Origin: Pseudomonadota bacterium
Lineage (GTDB): Bacteria > Pseudomonadota > Alphaproteobacteria > Rhizobiales > Rhizobiaceae
DNA length: 16,149 bases
Reading direction: 5' to 3'
NCBI GenBank assembly: GCA_023419995.1
Contig: JAEZXF010000081.1
Span: 1 to 16,149 of the forward strand
Part shown: one piece after another, positions 1 through 6,545 of the stretch
How positions within the stretch are numbered: position 1 is the stretch's first letter
Layout of the letters: each line of letters starts with the position of its first letter
Translations under genes and position numbers: made by a program
The notes under the pieces: generated by a model
Told to the model about the DNA's origin: nothing
Database searches by the model: none
The model's input: only the letters and a program-made list of their open reading frames with translations

Positions 1-1
1 G

Positions 2-382
2 ACGATGGCCGACCTTGGCGGCAAGACGGTGCTGCTCAACCTGTGGGCGACGTGGTGCGCGCCGTGCCGCCACGAGATGCCGGCGCTGAACCGGTTGCAG
101 GTCGAGGAAGGCGGCGCGGATTTCGAGGTCGTGGCCATCAACGTCGACACCGGCAGCGACGAGAAACCCCTGCGCTTCCTCGAGGAGACGCAGGTCGACG
201 CGCTCGGTTTCTACCGCGACGCGACGATGGGCGTGTTCAACGAGCTGAAGCGGCGCGGGCTGGCGCTCGGCCTGCCGGTGACGGTGCTGATCGACGGCGA
301 CGGCTGCATGCTCGCCCACATGAACGGCCCGGCCGAATGGGCGAGCGCCGACGCCAAGGCGCTGCTCGCGGCGGTGCGCTGA
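2..382 (+). CDS. tlpA: TlpA/ResA-like thiol:disulfide oxidoreductase, 3' part only
   Basis: The reading frame is already open at the window edge, so the gene's N-terminus (expected membrane anchor or signal peptide) lies outside and the first ATG at 5 is probably internal. The visible 125 residues counted from that ATG form most of a thioredoxin fold. They contain the active-site motif WCAPC (Cys18 and Cys21), a central EVVAINVD strand, and the cis-proline segment GLPVTVLID (Pro91). The WATWCAPC context is that of the TlpA/ResA/CcmG family, which reduces disulfides in exported proteins, for example during cytochrome c or cytochrome oxidase maturation. In rhizobia tlpA is often found beside argH, which cannot be checked here. 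The family is secure. The exact partner and the symbol are less so, because ResA and CcmG share these motifs. Confidence 0.85.
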   Translation, partial: TMADLGGKTVLLNLWATWCAPCRHEMPALNRLQVEEGGADFEVVAINVDTGSDEKPLRFLEETQVDALGFYRDATMGVFNELKRRGLALGLPVTVLIDGDGCMLAHMNGPAEWASADAKALLAAVR

Positions 383-628
383 TCTTTCGAGGCTCGCGCC
401 GCTCCTCCCCTGCCTTCCGCGATCGAGCCGCTTGCCTCGGCCCGTCCGTTGGACTTCCATTCACGCGGAGAAGGTAGCCCGAAGGGCCGGATCAGGGGCG
501 CCGCGACGCCTTTCGTGACCGTTTTCCTTGTAATGCCAATCCGGCCTAGCTAATGAGCCAGTGGGAGCGGCGTTTTCCAGAACAAGGCGGAAAGCCGGAA
601 GAGCCGGACAATCGTGTCTCGGGGAACC

Positions 629-1420
629 ATGACGACGATCATCGACGTGCAGGAAGTCACCAAGCGCTTCGGCAACGTGCTTGCCGTGGACCGCTGTTCG
701 CTCAAGGTCGAGAAAGGCTCGATCACCGGGCTGATCGGGCCGAACGGCGCGGGCAAGACCACGATGTTCAACATGGTGGCCGGGGCGTTCGCGCCGACCT
801 CGGGCAGGATCCTGCTCGACGGCGAGGACGTGACCGGCCTGCCCGCGCACAGGCTGTTCGAGCGCGGCCTGCTGCGCACCTTCCAGATCGCGCAGGAGTT
901 CTCCGCCATGACGGCGCTGGAGAACCTGATGATGGTGCCGTCGCGCCAGTCGGGCGAGGCGATCCTCAATGCCTGGTTCCGGCGCGGCCGGGTGGCGGTC
1001 GAGGAGGCGCGGACCCGCGGGCGCGCCGAGGAGGTGCTGCAGCTCTTGCGCCTCACCCACGTGCGCAACGAGCTTGCCGGCAACCTGTCGGGCGGGCAGA
1101 AGAAGCTGCTCGAGCTCGGCCGGGTGATGATGGCCGAGCCGCGCGTCGTGCTGCTCGACGAGATCGCGGCCGGCGTCAACCGCACGCTGCTCAACGACCT
1201 CGCCGCCGTGGTCGAGCGGCTGAACCGCGAGCAGGGGCTGACCTTCTTCGTCATCGAGCACGACATGGACCTGATCGCGCGGCTGTGCGACCCGGTCATC
1301 GTCATGGCGGCCGGCAGCGTCATGGTCGAGGGGCCGATGGCCGAGATCCGCGCCAATCCGGAAGTGGTCGAGGCCTATTTCGGCGGCGGCATGCCCGCGC
1401 CCCGGGCGGAGGCGCACTGA
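629..1420 (+). CDS. livG: Branched-chain amino acid ABC transporter ATP-binding protein LivG
   Basis: This is a cytoplasmic ATPase subunit of a LivFGHM (HAAT) importer. Counting from ATG 629 (263 aa), Walker A GPNGAGKT is at 37-44, the Q-loop region TFQIAQEF is near 84-91, signature LSGGQ is at 153-157, Walker B VVLLDE is at 173-178, and the switch His is in IEHDM near 211. The stretch AGVNRTLLNDL after Walker B is typical of LivG. One oddity is that the residue after the catalytic Glu is Ile (LDEIAAG) rather than the usual Pro. An in-frame GTG at 614 would add five residues. ATG 629 was preferred because MTTIIDVQEV fits the family N-terminus and GGGGAA lies just upstream, but either start is possible. 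It is the first gene of the operon, and livF begins one base after its stop. Confidence 0.93.
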   Translation: MTTIIDVQEVTKRFGNVLAVDRCSLKVEKGSITGLIGPNGAGKTTMFNMVAGAFAPTSGRILLDGEDVTGLPAHRLFERGLLRTFQIAQEFSAMTALENLMMVPSRQSGEAILNAWFRRGRVAVEEARTRGRAEEVLQLLRLTHVRNELAGNLSGGQKKLLELGRVMMAEPRVVLLDEIAAGVNRTLLNDLAAVVERLNREQGLTFFVIEHDMDLIARLCDPVIVMAAGSVMVEGPMAEIRANPEVVEAYFGGGMPAPRAEAH

Positions 1421-1421
1421 C

Positions 1422-2132
1422 ATGGCCCTGCTCGAGATGACCGACATCCACGGCGGCTACGGCGGCGCCAACATCCTCAACGGCGTCAACATCGCGATCG
1501 AGGCGCACGAGATCGGCGTCATCGTCGGGCCGAACGGCGCCGGCAAGTCGACGACGCTCAAGGCGCTGTTCGGGCTGCTCACCGTGTCGCAGGGCACGGT
1601 GGTGTTCGGCGGCAGGGACATCACCAACAAGGCCCCGGAGGCGCTGGTGCGCGACGGGCTTTCCTTCGTGCCGCAGGAGTTCAACGTCTTCCCGACGCTG
1701 TCGGTGGAAGAGAACCTCGAGATGGGCGCCTTCATCCGCCGCGACGATTTCCGTCCCCTGATCGAGAAGGTCTACGGCTTCTTCCCGCCTCTCCGGGACA
1801 AGCGCCGCCAGGCGGCGGGCGAGCTTTCCGGCGGCCAGCGCCAGATGGTGGCGATGGGCCGGGCGCTGATGACGGAGCCGAAGCTGCTGTTGCTCGACGA
1901 GCCGACGGCCGGCCTGTCGCCGCGCTACATGGGCGAGATCTTCGAGCGCATCATCGAGATCAACGCCGCCGGCGTCGGCATCCTCATGGTCGAGCAGAAC
2001 GCGAGGCAGGCGCTGGCGCTGGCGCATCGCGGCTTCGTGCTCGCCGGCGGCCAGAACCGCTTCACCGGCACCGGGGCCGAGCTTCTCGCCGACCCCGAGG
2101 TGGCCAAGAGTTTCCTGGGCGGGGGAGAGTGA
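1422..2132 (+). CDS. livF: Branched-chain amino acid ABC transporter ATP-binding protein LivF
   Basis: This is the second ATPase of the importer, 236 aa, the normal length for LivF. Walker A GPNGAGKST is at 36-44, the Q-loop VPQ at 83-85, signature LSGGQ at 135-139, and Walker B LLLLDEP at 155-161. The D-loop region follows as TAGLSP. The EQN at 191-193 sits where other ABC ATPases carry the switch His, as is usual for LivF. The ATG lies one base after the livG stop and livH starts one base after the LivF stop, so the genes are almost certainly co-transcribed and translationally coupled. LivF pairs with LivG as a heterodimer on the cytoplasmic face of LivH/LivM. The transported substrate (branched-chain amino acids, other amino acids, amides or urea) cannot be told from the ATPase. 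Confidence 0.94.
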   Translation: MALLEMTDIHGGYGGANILNGVNIAIEAHEIGVIVGPNGAGKSTTLKALFGLLTVSQGTVVFGGRDITNKAPEALVRDGLSFVPQEFNVFPTLSVEENLEMGAFIRRDDFRPLIEKVYGFFPPLRDKRRQAAGELSGGQRQMVAMGRALMTEPKLLLLDEPTAGLSPRYMGEIFERIIEINAAGVGILMVEQNARQALALAHRGFVLAGGQNRFTGTGAELLADPEVAKSFLGGGE

Positions 2133-2133
2133 C

Positions 2134-3159
2134 ATGGAGGCGGGCTTTCTCGCGGCGCTGCCGGCGCAGGAACTTGTGTTCTTCATCAACCGGGGGCTGC
2201 TCGCCGGCCTGATCATCGGCTCGGTCTATGCGCTCGGCGCCGTCGGCGTGACGCTGATCTTCGGCATCCTGCGCTTCGCCCATTTCGCCCATGGCGACAT
2301 GATGACCATCGGCGCCTTCGTCGCCCTGGTCTGCGTGGCGCTGTTCTCGGGCGGCGACAGCATTCTCGGCCTGCCGGCGGCCTTCGTGCTGATGCCGGTG
2401 GCGATGGTCGTCACCGCGCTCTTGGCCATCGGCGTCGACCGCACCTTCTACGCGCCGCTGCGGCGGGCGAAGGTCAGGCCCGTCGTCATCGTCATGTCCT
2501 CGATCGGCGTGATGCTGATGATGCAGGGGCTGGTGCGCCTCTTCGCCGGCACCGGCACGTGGCAGCTCGAGGCGGGCGGGACCAAGACCATCTACCGCCT
2601 GCCGCTCCTCGGCCGCGACATCGTGCTGACCCAGCCGCAGGCGCTCTTGATCGGCTTCACCGCGGTGGCGGCGATCGCGCTGCACCTGTTCCTCACCCGC
2701 TCGCGCATGGGCAAGGCGATGCGCGCCGTCTCCGACAACCCGGACCTCGCCCGCGTCTCCGGCATCTCGATCGACAGCGTGGTGCGCGCGACCTGGGTGA
2801 TCGCCGGCGCGCTGGCGGCGGCGGCCGGCACGCTGCTCGCGCTCGACGTGACGCTGAAGCCGGACCTCGCCTTCAACATCATCCTGCCGATCTTCGCCGC
2901 GGCGATCGTCGGCGGCATCGGCCAGCCCTACGGCGCGATCGCCGGCGGCATGCTGGTCGGCTTCACCGAGACCTTCGCGGTGTTCAACTGGTCGGTGCTG
3001 CTGCGGCCTCTCCAGCCCTACTTGCCCGACTTCGTCGAGATCCCGAACCGCATCGCCTTCGTGCCGACCGAGTACAAGATCGTGGTGCCGTTCTTCATCC
3101 TGATCGCGGTGCTGATCTGGCGGCCGACCGGCATCTTCAAGGGGAGGGTGGTGAAATGA
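2134..3159 (+). CDS. livH: Branched-chain amino acid ABC transporter permease LivH
   Basis: This is an inner-membrane permease subunit of 341 aa, somewhat longer than the roughly 290-310 aa typical of LivH. The early segment GLLAGLIIGSVYALGAVGVT, followed by LIFGILRFAHFAHGDMMTIG (41-60), is the family hallmark. Hydrophobic segments follow near 82-100, 116-130, 170-188, 222-238, 248-262 and 318-330. The cytoplasmic loop RSRMGKAMRAVSDNPDLA (189-206) matches the ATPase-contacting loop of this family. The extra length lies in the soluble stretch around 138-165 and near the C-terminus (286-315). A good ribosome site (GGGGGAGAG) overlaps the end of livF just upstream of ATG 2134. The livM start overlaps the stop as ATGA (3156-3159). 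Confidence 0.93.
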   Translation: MEAGFLAALPAQELVFFINRGLLAGLIIGSVYALGAVGVTLIFGILRFAHFAHGDMMTIGAFVALVCVALFSGGDSILGLPAAFVLMPVAMVVTALLAIGVDRTFYAPLRRAKVRPVVIVMSSIGVMLMMQGLVRLFAGTGTWQLEAGGTKTIYRLPLLGRDIVLTQPQALLIGFTAVAAIALHLFLTRSRMGKAMRAVSDNPDLARVSGISIDSVVRATWVIAGALAAAAGTLLALDVTLKPDLAFNIILPIFAAAIVGGIGQPYGAIAGGMLVGFTETFAVFNWSVLLRPLQPYLPDFVEIPNRIAFVPTEYKIVVPFFILIAVLIWRPTGIFKGRVVK

Positions 3160-4424
3160 GCGCACTTCCCCGCCGCGAGATCCTGCTCTTCTCCGGCCTC
3201 GCCATCCTCGTGGCGCTGGTCTTCGCCTGGATGGGCGCCGCCTACGGCACGCGCATGATGGTCGAAGCCTCGTGCTACGCCATCATCGGCCTCGGGCTGA
3301 CCATCCAGTGGGGCTATGCCGGGCTGTTCAACGTCGGCATCATGGGCTTCATCGCGCTCGCCGCCTTCGTCAGCCTGTTCGTCACCTATCCGGTCAACCA
3401 GGCGTTCTGGGGCACCGACGCGCCGGGCCAGCTCGGCTGGGCGCTCGCCGCGGTCGCCGTCGGCGCGATCCTCGTCTGGGCCGCCAGCCAGACGCATCGC
3501 CTCGGCCTGCCCAGGAAGTGGCGTACGCTGCTCACGCTCGTCGTCCTCGCCATCGTCTATCTGTGGGTGCAGGGCATCGTCGATCCCGCCACCGCGCAGA
3601 TCGAGCGCAGCGCCGGCTGGGTCGGCGGGCTCGGCCTGCCGGTGTGGCTCGGCTGGGTGGCCGGCGGGGCCGCAGCCGGCCTGCTCGGCTGGGCCATGGG
3701 CCGCATCACGCTCGGCCTCAGGGCCGACTACATGGCCATCGCCACGCTCGGCATCTCGGAGATCGTCAAGGCCTTCCTCAAGAACGCCGACTGGCTGACG
3801 CGCGGCACGCTGACCGTCTCGCCGGTGCCGTGGCCGGTGCCGACGCCGCAGGAGCTCGGCTTCGTCGCCTCGCGCGCGGCCTATCTCAGCGTCACCGCCA
3901 TCCTCATCCTCGCCATCTTCGTCCTCCTCCAGCGCGCCTGGCATTCGCCGTGGGGCCGGATGATGCGGGCGATCCGCGACAACGAGGTCGCGGCCGCCGC
4001 CATGGGCAAGGACATCAACCACCGCCGGCTGGAGATGTTCGTGCTCGGCAACGTCATCATCGGCATCGGCGGCGCGGCGCTTGTCACCTTCTCGTCGATC
4101 TTCGACCCGTCCGCCTTCGTGCCGCTCAACCACACATTCCTGATCTGGGTGATGGTGATCCTCGGCGGCGCCGGCAACAATCTCGGCACCGTGTTCGGCG
4201 TCGTCCTGGTCTACATCATCTGGACGATGTCGGAGCCGGCCGCGCTGTTCCTGTTCGGCCAGATCGCCCACTGGGGCGACGCGCTGTTCGGCTGGAAGGC
4301 GCCGGCCGACTTCTCGACCCGCGCGCTGCAGATGCGGGTGTTCGTCATCGGCCTGACCATCACGCTCGTCCTGCGCTTCGCGCCGAACGGGCTGCTGCCG
4401 GAAAAGCCGGTGAAGTATGAATAG
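3156..4424 (+). CDS. livM: Branched-chain amino acid ABC transporter permease LivM
   Basis: This is the second membrane permease of the importer, 422 aa, clearly longer than many LivM proteins (about 320-360 aa). The start is set by the ATGA overlap with the livH stop and by GGGGAGG eight bases upstream. Early helices (11-29, 40-75) include GYAGLFNVGIMGFIALAA, equivalent to the family's GxxSLGHAAFxG segment. The core motif TLGLRADYMAIATLGISEI (185-203) is the LivM signature, and the loop WGRMMRAIRDNEVAA (266-280) contacts the ATPases. WVMVILGGAGNNLGTVFG lies near 331-348. The additional length is mainly residues 85-180, which carry about three extra hydrophobic stretches. This is the last gene of the operon, and no binding protein follows it. 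Confidence 0.92.
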   Translation: MSALPRREILLFSGLAILVALVFAWMGAAYGTRMMVEASCYAIIGLGLTIQWGYAGLFNVGIMGFIALAAFVSLFVTYPVNQAFWGTDAPGQLGWALAAVAVGAILVWAASQTHRLGLPRKWRTLLTLVVLAIVYLWVQGIVDPATAQIERSAGWVGGLGLPVWLGWVAGGAAAGLLGWAMGRITLGLRADYMAIATLGISEIVKAFLKNADWLTRGTLTVSPVPWPVPTPQELGFVASRAAYLSVTAILILAIFVLLQRAWHSPWGRMMRAIRDNEVAAAAMGKDINHRRLEMFVLGNVIIGIGGAALVTFSSIFDPSAFVPLNHTFLIWVMVILGGAGNNLGTVFGVVLVYIIWTMSEPAALFLFGQIAHWGDALFGWKAPADFSTRALQMRVFVIGLTITLVLRFAPNGLLPEKPVKYE

Positions 4425-4459
4425 GTCAGTAGACCGGACGTAATCGGGATGATAAACGG

Positions 4460-4482
4460 GCGCCATCCATCGCGGATGGCGC
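4460..4482 (+). terminator. Hairpin just after livM
   Basis: There is a perfect 9-bp stem, GCGCCATCC (4460-4468) with GGATGGCGC (4474-4482), and a 5-base loop, starting 35 bases after the livM stop. No T-run follows, so it may stabilise the 3' end of the liv mRNA or mark a Rho-type end rather than act as a classical intrinsic terminator. Confidence 0.4.
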
Positions 4483-4633
4483 GCCGTCACAGACCAGCGC
4501 GCCGCGGCAGCCCCGCGCCGGAGCGCTCATCTTGGCCGGCGGACGCCTTTTTCTTCCTCGTTGTTCCCGCAATCACCGCTTTCCACAGGCCGGCGCCGGG
4601 TTGGCGAACGCGCCGGATCGGCCTACCCTTCAA

Positions 4634-5040
4634 GGCAATTCAGGCCCTCATGGTTTCCGCGTGGACGGCGGGAGCGCCCAGGGGGAACCACCTGAAGCCC
4701 GCTCCGGGAGCGACGGCTTTGTCTGCGGCTTGCCCGCAGGCGGAAAGGTCCTGCCGGATGTCCGAGGCGGGATCGCCCGATAAGGTCCTCGACCCCTGTG
4801 GTCGTGACGTTGACGGCGGACCGATGCTGCCATGAAGGCCGGGCAAGCCCTTCGATGGTATGTCGCCTGCGATGCTTCGGCGCGCGACGGCATGGTCGGG
4901 AACGGACGCAGCCATTAGGACGCGCACGCTCACGACCGTTCCATGAAAGCGACGCCTTTGCCCGCTTCGGCGGAGCGGATGCGGAACGCCTTCATGCAAC
5001 AGGGAGGCGCTGGGAGAAATCCCGGCGCCGACTGTTTTTT
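4634..5040 (+). ncRNA. Candidate structured RNA of unknown family
   Basis: Several long local helices occur in succession on the plus strand. At 4634-4699 three 5' blocks (GGC, TTCAGG, TGGTTTCC) pair with one uninterrupted 17-base 3' arm (4683-4699), giving 17 pairs with one G-T wobble and two 5' bulges. CGACC/GGTCG pair at 4790-4804. CCATGAAGG pairs with CCTTC-ATGG at 4830-4858 (9 pairs, one bulged G). CAT plus GGAACGG pairs with CCGTTCCATG at 4891-4945. The last element is a 10-bp GAAA-loop hairpin and T6 at 5006-5040, which could be the 3' end of a transcript. The boundaries are guesses and no promoter is convincing. High GC raises the chance of accidental helices. The strand follows from the T-run. 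It matches no RNA family I recognise. Confidence 0.3.
5006..5040 (+). terminator. GAAA-loop hairpin followed by T6
   Basis: GGCGCTGGGA (5006-5015) pairs with TCCCGGCGCC (5020-5029) in ten consecutive pairs, one of them T-G, closed by a GAAA tetraloop (5016-5019). A run of six T follows at 5035-5040, five bases after the stem. This resembles a plus-strand intrinsic terminator, although the gap between stem and T-run is longer than ideal. It is over 580 bases from livM, so it more likely ends a separate transcript. Confidence 0.45.
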
Positions 5041-5099
5041 GGCAGGGCGTGCGCCTAGGCGCGAGATGCGGTTTCCCTATTCCCGAGGAGTTCGCGCTG

Positions 5100-5147
5100 C
5101 CCCTCATCGCCCTGCCGGGCACTTCTCCCCGTGAACGGGGAGAAGGA
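5100..5147 (+). repeat. RIME-like palindromic repeat, copy 1
   Basis: The unit begins CCCCTCATCG, continues through CCTGCCGGGC, and ends in a perfect 11-bp palindrome, CTTCTCCCCGT (5122-5132) with ACGGGGAGAAG (5135-5145). It is plainly related to the unit at 16084-16131. Intergenic elements reading CCCTCATC followed by CTTCTCCCCG and GGGGAGAAGG are widespread in rhizobial genomes (RIME-type mosaic elements). That family assignment is from memory. Confidence 0.75.
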
Positions 5148-5212
5148 TGCTGTCGCCAGCGATTTCGCCAATCGCCTGTATTGCAGGAATGCACTGAGGT
5201 TGCAGCCGACTT

Positions 5213-5238
5213 CCTTCCTCCCGTTCATGGGGAGAAGG
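5213..5238 (-). repeat. RIME-like palindromic repeat, degenerate copy 2 in opposite orientation
   Basis: CCTTCCTCCC (5213-5222) pairs with GGGGAGAAGG (5229-5238) around a GTTCAT loop, with one mismatch and one wobble. Read on the minus strand it gives CCTTCTCCCC-ATGAAC-GGGAGGAAGG, matching the core of the unit at 5100-5147, so the two form an inverted pair about 70 bases apart. Placed just beyond the mutT stop, it may also act as that operon's 3'-end hairpin. Confidence 0.55.
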
Positions 5239-5308
5239 CGGCAGCAGCCGGAGGAGGGCGACGCGGGCGTGCGGGGCGGAAGCGAGTCGGCGGGTGCCGG
5301 CTTCCACG

Positions 5309-5749
5309 CTACAGCAGGTCGATCAGGAACGGGATTAACGGCGCGTCGGCGGGGGGCATCGGGTAGTCGCGCAGCTTGTTGGGCCGCACCCATTTCAGCG
5401 CTTGGTGCTCGTGCGGCTGGGGGAAGCCCCAGAAGCGGCGGCAGACGTAGAGCGGCATCAGCAGGTTGAACGCGTCGTAGGAGTGGCTGGCGAAGGTGAG
5501 CGGCGCCAGGCACGTCACCTTGGTCTCTATGCCGAGCTCCTCGGCGAGCTCCCGCACCACCGTCTCCTCGGGCGTCTCGCCCGGCTCGACCTTGCCGCCG
5601 GGGAACTCCCACAGGCCGGCGAGCTGCTTGCCCTCCGGCCGCTGGGCGATCAGCACCCGTCCGTCGGGGTCGACCAGCGCGCAGGCCGCCACCAGGAGCA
5701 GCTTCTTCGGCGCCGGCTCGGGCGCCTGCGGTTCCTGCGCGTCGCTCAT
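5309..5749 (-). CDS. mutT: MutT-type Nudix hydrolase (putative 8-oxo-dGTP diphosphatase)
   Basis: This 146-aa protein contains a complete Nudix box at about 52-74 (GKVEPGE, seven residues, then RELAEELGI), fitting GX5EX7REUXEEXGU exactly. The preceding strands read LLLVAACALVDPDGRVLIAQRP, and the LWEFPGGKVE context is typical of MutT, which hydrolyses 8-oxo-dGTP to its monophosphate and so prevents A:T to C:G mutations. The C-terminal part HQALKWVRPNKLRDYPMPPADAP fits the E/HxxLxWV pattern of that group. The ATG at 5749 is chosen over an upstream in-frame start because it overlaps the acetyltransferase stop as ATGA, so translation is probably coupled. It is the last gene of the minus-strand operon. 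Its substrate is inferred from family likeness, and other Nudix substrates are possible. Confidence 0.9.
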   Translation of the reverse strand: MSDAQEPQAPEPAPKKLLLVAACALVDPDGRVLIAQRPEGKQLAGLWEFPGGKVEPGETPEETVVRELAEELGIETKVTCLAPLTFASHSYDAFNLLMPLYVCRRFWGFPQPHEHQALKWVRPNKLRDYPMPPADAPLIPFLIDLL

Positions 5750-6531
5750 GGCTCCTCGCCCTCCGGTGGCTGGCGGTAATGATAGCGGTAGACCTCGTCG
5801 AAGCCCATCGAGCGGTAGAGCCCGACGGCGTTCCGGTTGTCGGCATAGACCTGGAGCCAAGCCGTGTGCGCGCCGCGGGCGTAGGCCCATTTCAGCGCCG
5901 AGAGAAGCGTGCGGCGGCCGTAGCCCTGGCCGCGCCGGCTTTCCTCCGTCGCCACCTCGAACAGGCCGGCGAGGTCGCTGTCGTGGACGCAGATCGCGGT
6001 CGAGATCGGGGTTCCGTCCTCCTCCAGCACGAACAGGCCGGCCTCGGGCTGGATCGAGCTGATGATCTCGGAGAGGCCGGGCCGCAGCGCCGGGTCGAGG
6101 CTGCGGATGGAGATGGCCGCGCCGATGAAGCGGCCCATGTCCTTCAGCGGGATCTGGTTCAGGGCGTCGCGCACCATGCCGTCGGCGAGCGGCGCGCGCA
6201 TCACCAGCGATTCCGAGATGCGCGTCCAGCCGAGGGCGTCGAGATGCGCCGAGATGGCGGGCGCGGCGAGCGGCGACATGCGGAAGGTGAGGGGCCTGCC
6301 ATAGGCGGCGAAGCGCCGGGCGGCGCGCGCGATGCGCTCGGTCAGGTTGGCGTCGTCATACGGGTCGAGCGGGTTGACCGAGTTGAGCCGCTTGGCCGGA
6401 TGCCCGCCCGAAAGGCGCACCGCCCATGCCCCGTCATAATGCACGGAGGTCGCCGGCCACGCGCGGAACCCCGCCGCCTCGAAACGCCGGACGATCGCGA
6501 GGTCGCGGATGGGCCGCTTTCCTTCCGTCAC
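5746..6531 (-). CDS. GNAT family N-acetyltransferase
   Basis: This 261-aa protein has a clear GNAT domain in its C-terminal half. VATEESRRGQGYGRRTL (193-209) carries the acetyl-CoA loop R-x-x-G-x-G (Arg200, Gly203, Gly205). It is followed by WLQVYADNRNAVGLYRSMGF (225-244), the usual motif B with N..A..LY...GF. The first 150 residues resemble the N-terminal part of rhizobial acetyltransferases found after argJ but show no motif I can name, and could be a degenerate second GNAT fold. The GTG at 6531 is the most plausible start: it lies 14 bases after the argJ stop with GGATGG upstream, and no suitable ATG exists nearby. The stop overlaps the mutT start. The acetyl acceptor is unknown, and position after argJ does not by itself prove a role in arginine synthesis. 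Confidence 0.85.
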   Translation of the reverse strand: MTEGKRPIRDLAIVRRFEAAGFRAWPATSVHYDGAWAVRLSGGHPAKRLNSVNPLDPYDDANLTERIARAARRFAAYGRPLTFRMSPLAAPAISAHLDALGWTRISESLVMRAPLADGMVRDALNQIPLKDMGRFIGAAISIRSLDPALRPGLSEIISSIQPEAGLFVLEEDGTPISTAICVHDSDLAGLFEVATEESRRGQGYGRRTLLSALKWAYARGAHTAWLQVYADNRNAVGLYRSMGFDEVYRYHYRQPPEGEEP

Positions 6532-6545
6532 GCGCCCATCCGGAT

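Larger units (their letters stand above)
4425..5308. other. Long intergenic region without a credible gene
   Basis: The 884 bases between livM and the convergent mutT hold only short open frames whose translations are Arg/Pro/Ser-rich and show no family motif. No ribosome-site-led gene was found. What can be seen is a 9-bp hairpin after livM (4460-4482), a chain of stem-loops (4634-4945), a hairpin with a T-run (5006-5040), and two palindromic repeat units (5100-5147 and 5213-5238). No tRNA, no RNase P or tmRNA core motif, and no common riboswitch consensus was recognised. Confidence 0.7.

Noticed and set aside
383..628. Possible promoter or gene between tlpA and livG
   Set aside because: No open frame with a family motif and no -35/-10 pair with acceptable spacing could be picked out.
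2559..3155. In-frame upstream extension of livM through livH
   Set aside because: It is the shadow frame of livH. The overlapping ATGA and the GGGGAGG site fix the start at 3156.
4741..4760. GGAAAGGTCC resembling the RNase P RNA GAGGAAAGTCCGGGC element
   Set aside because: The conserved string is not exact and no matching 3' ACAGAA-type element was found.
4796..4860. GGTCGTGAC reminiscent of the ZTP riboswitch
   Set aside because: Only this short string matches. The second conserved part (CCGCCTGGGCA-like) is missing and no purine or folate gene follows.
5001..5040. GACTGT next to a GC-rich hairpin, reminiscent of the cobalamin riboswitch core
   Set aside because: The conserved GCCCCCGC-ACTGT string and the upstream AAGGGAA-GGTG part are absent, and the downstream genes are convergent.
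4640..5194. Minus-strand open frame of 184 codons in the livM-mutT gap
   Set aside because: No convincing ribosome site, no recognisable motif, biased Arg/Pro/Ser/Gly content, and it runs through the palindromic repeat at 5100-5147.
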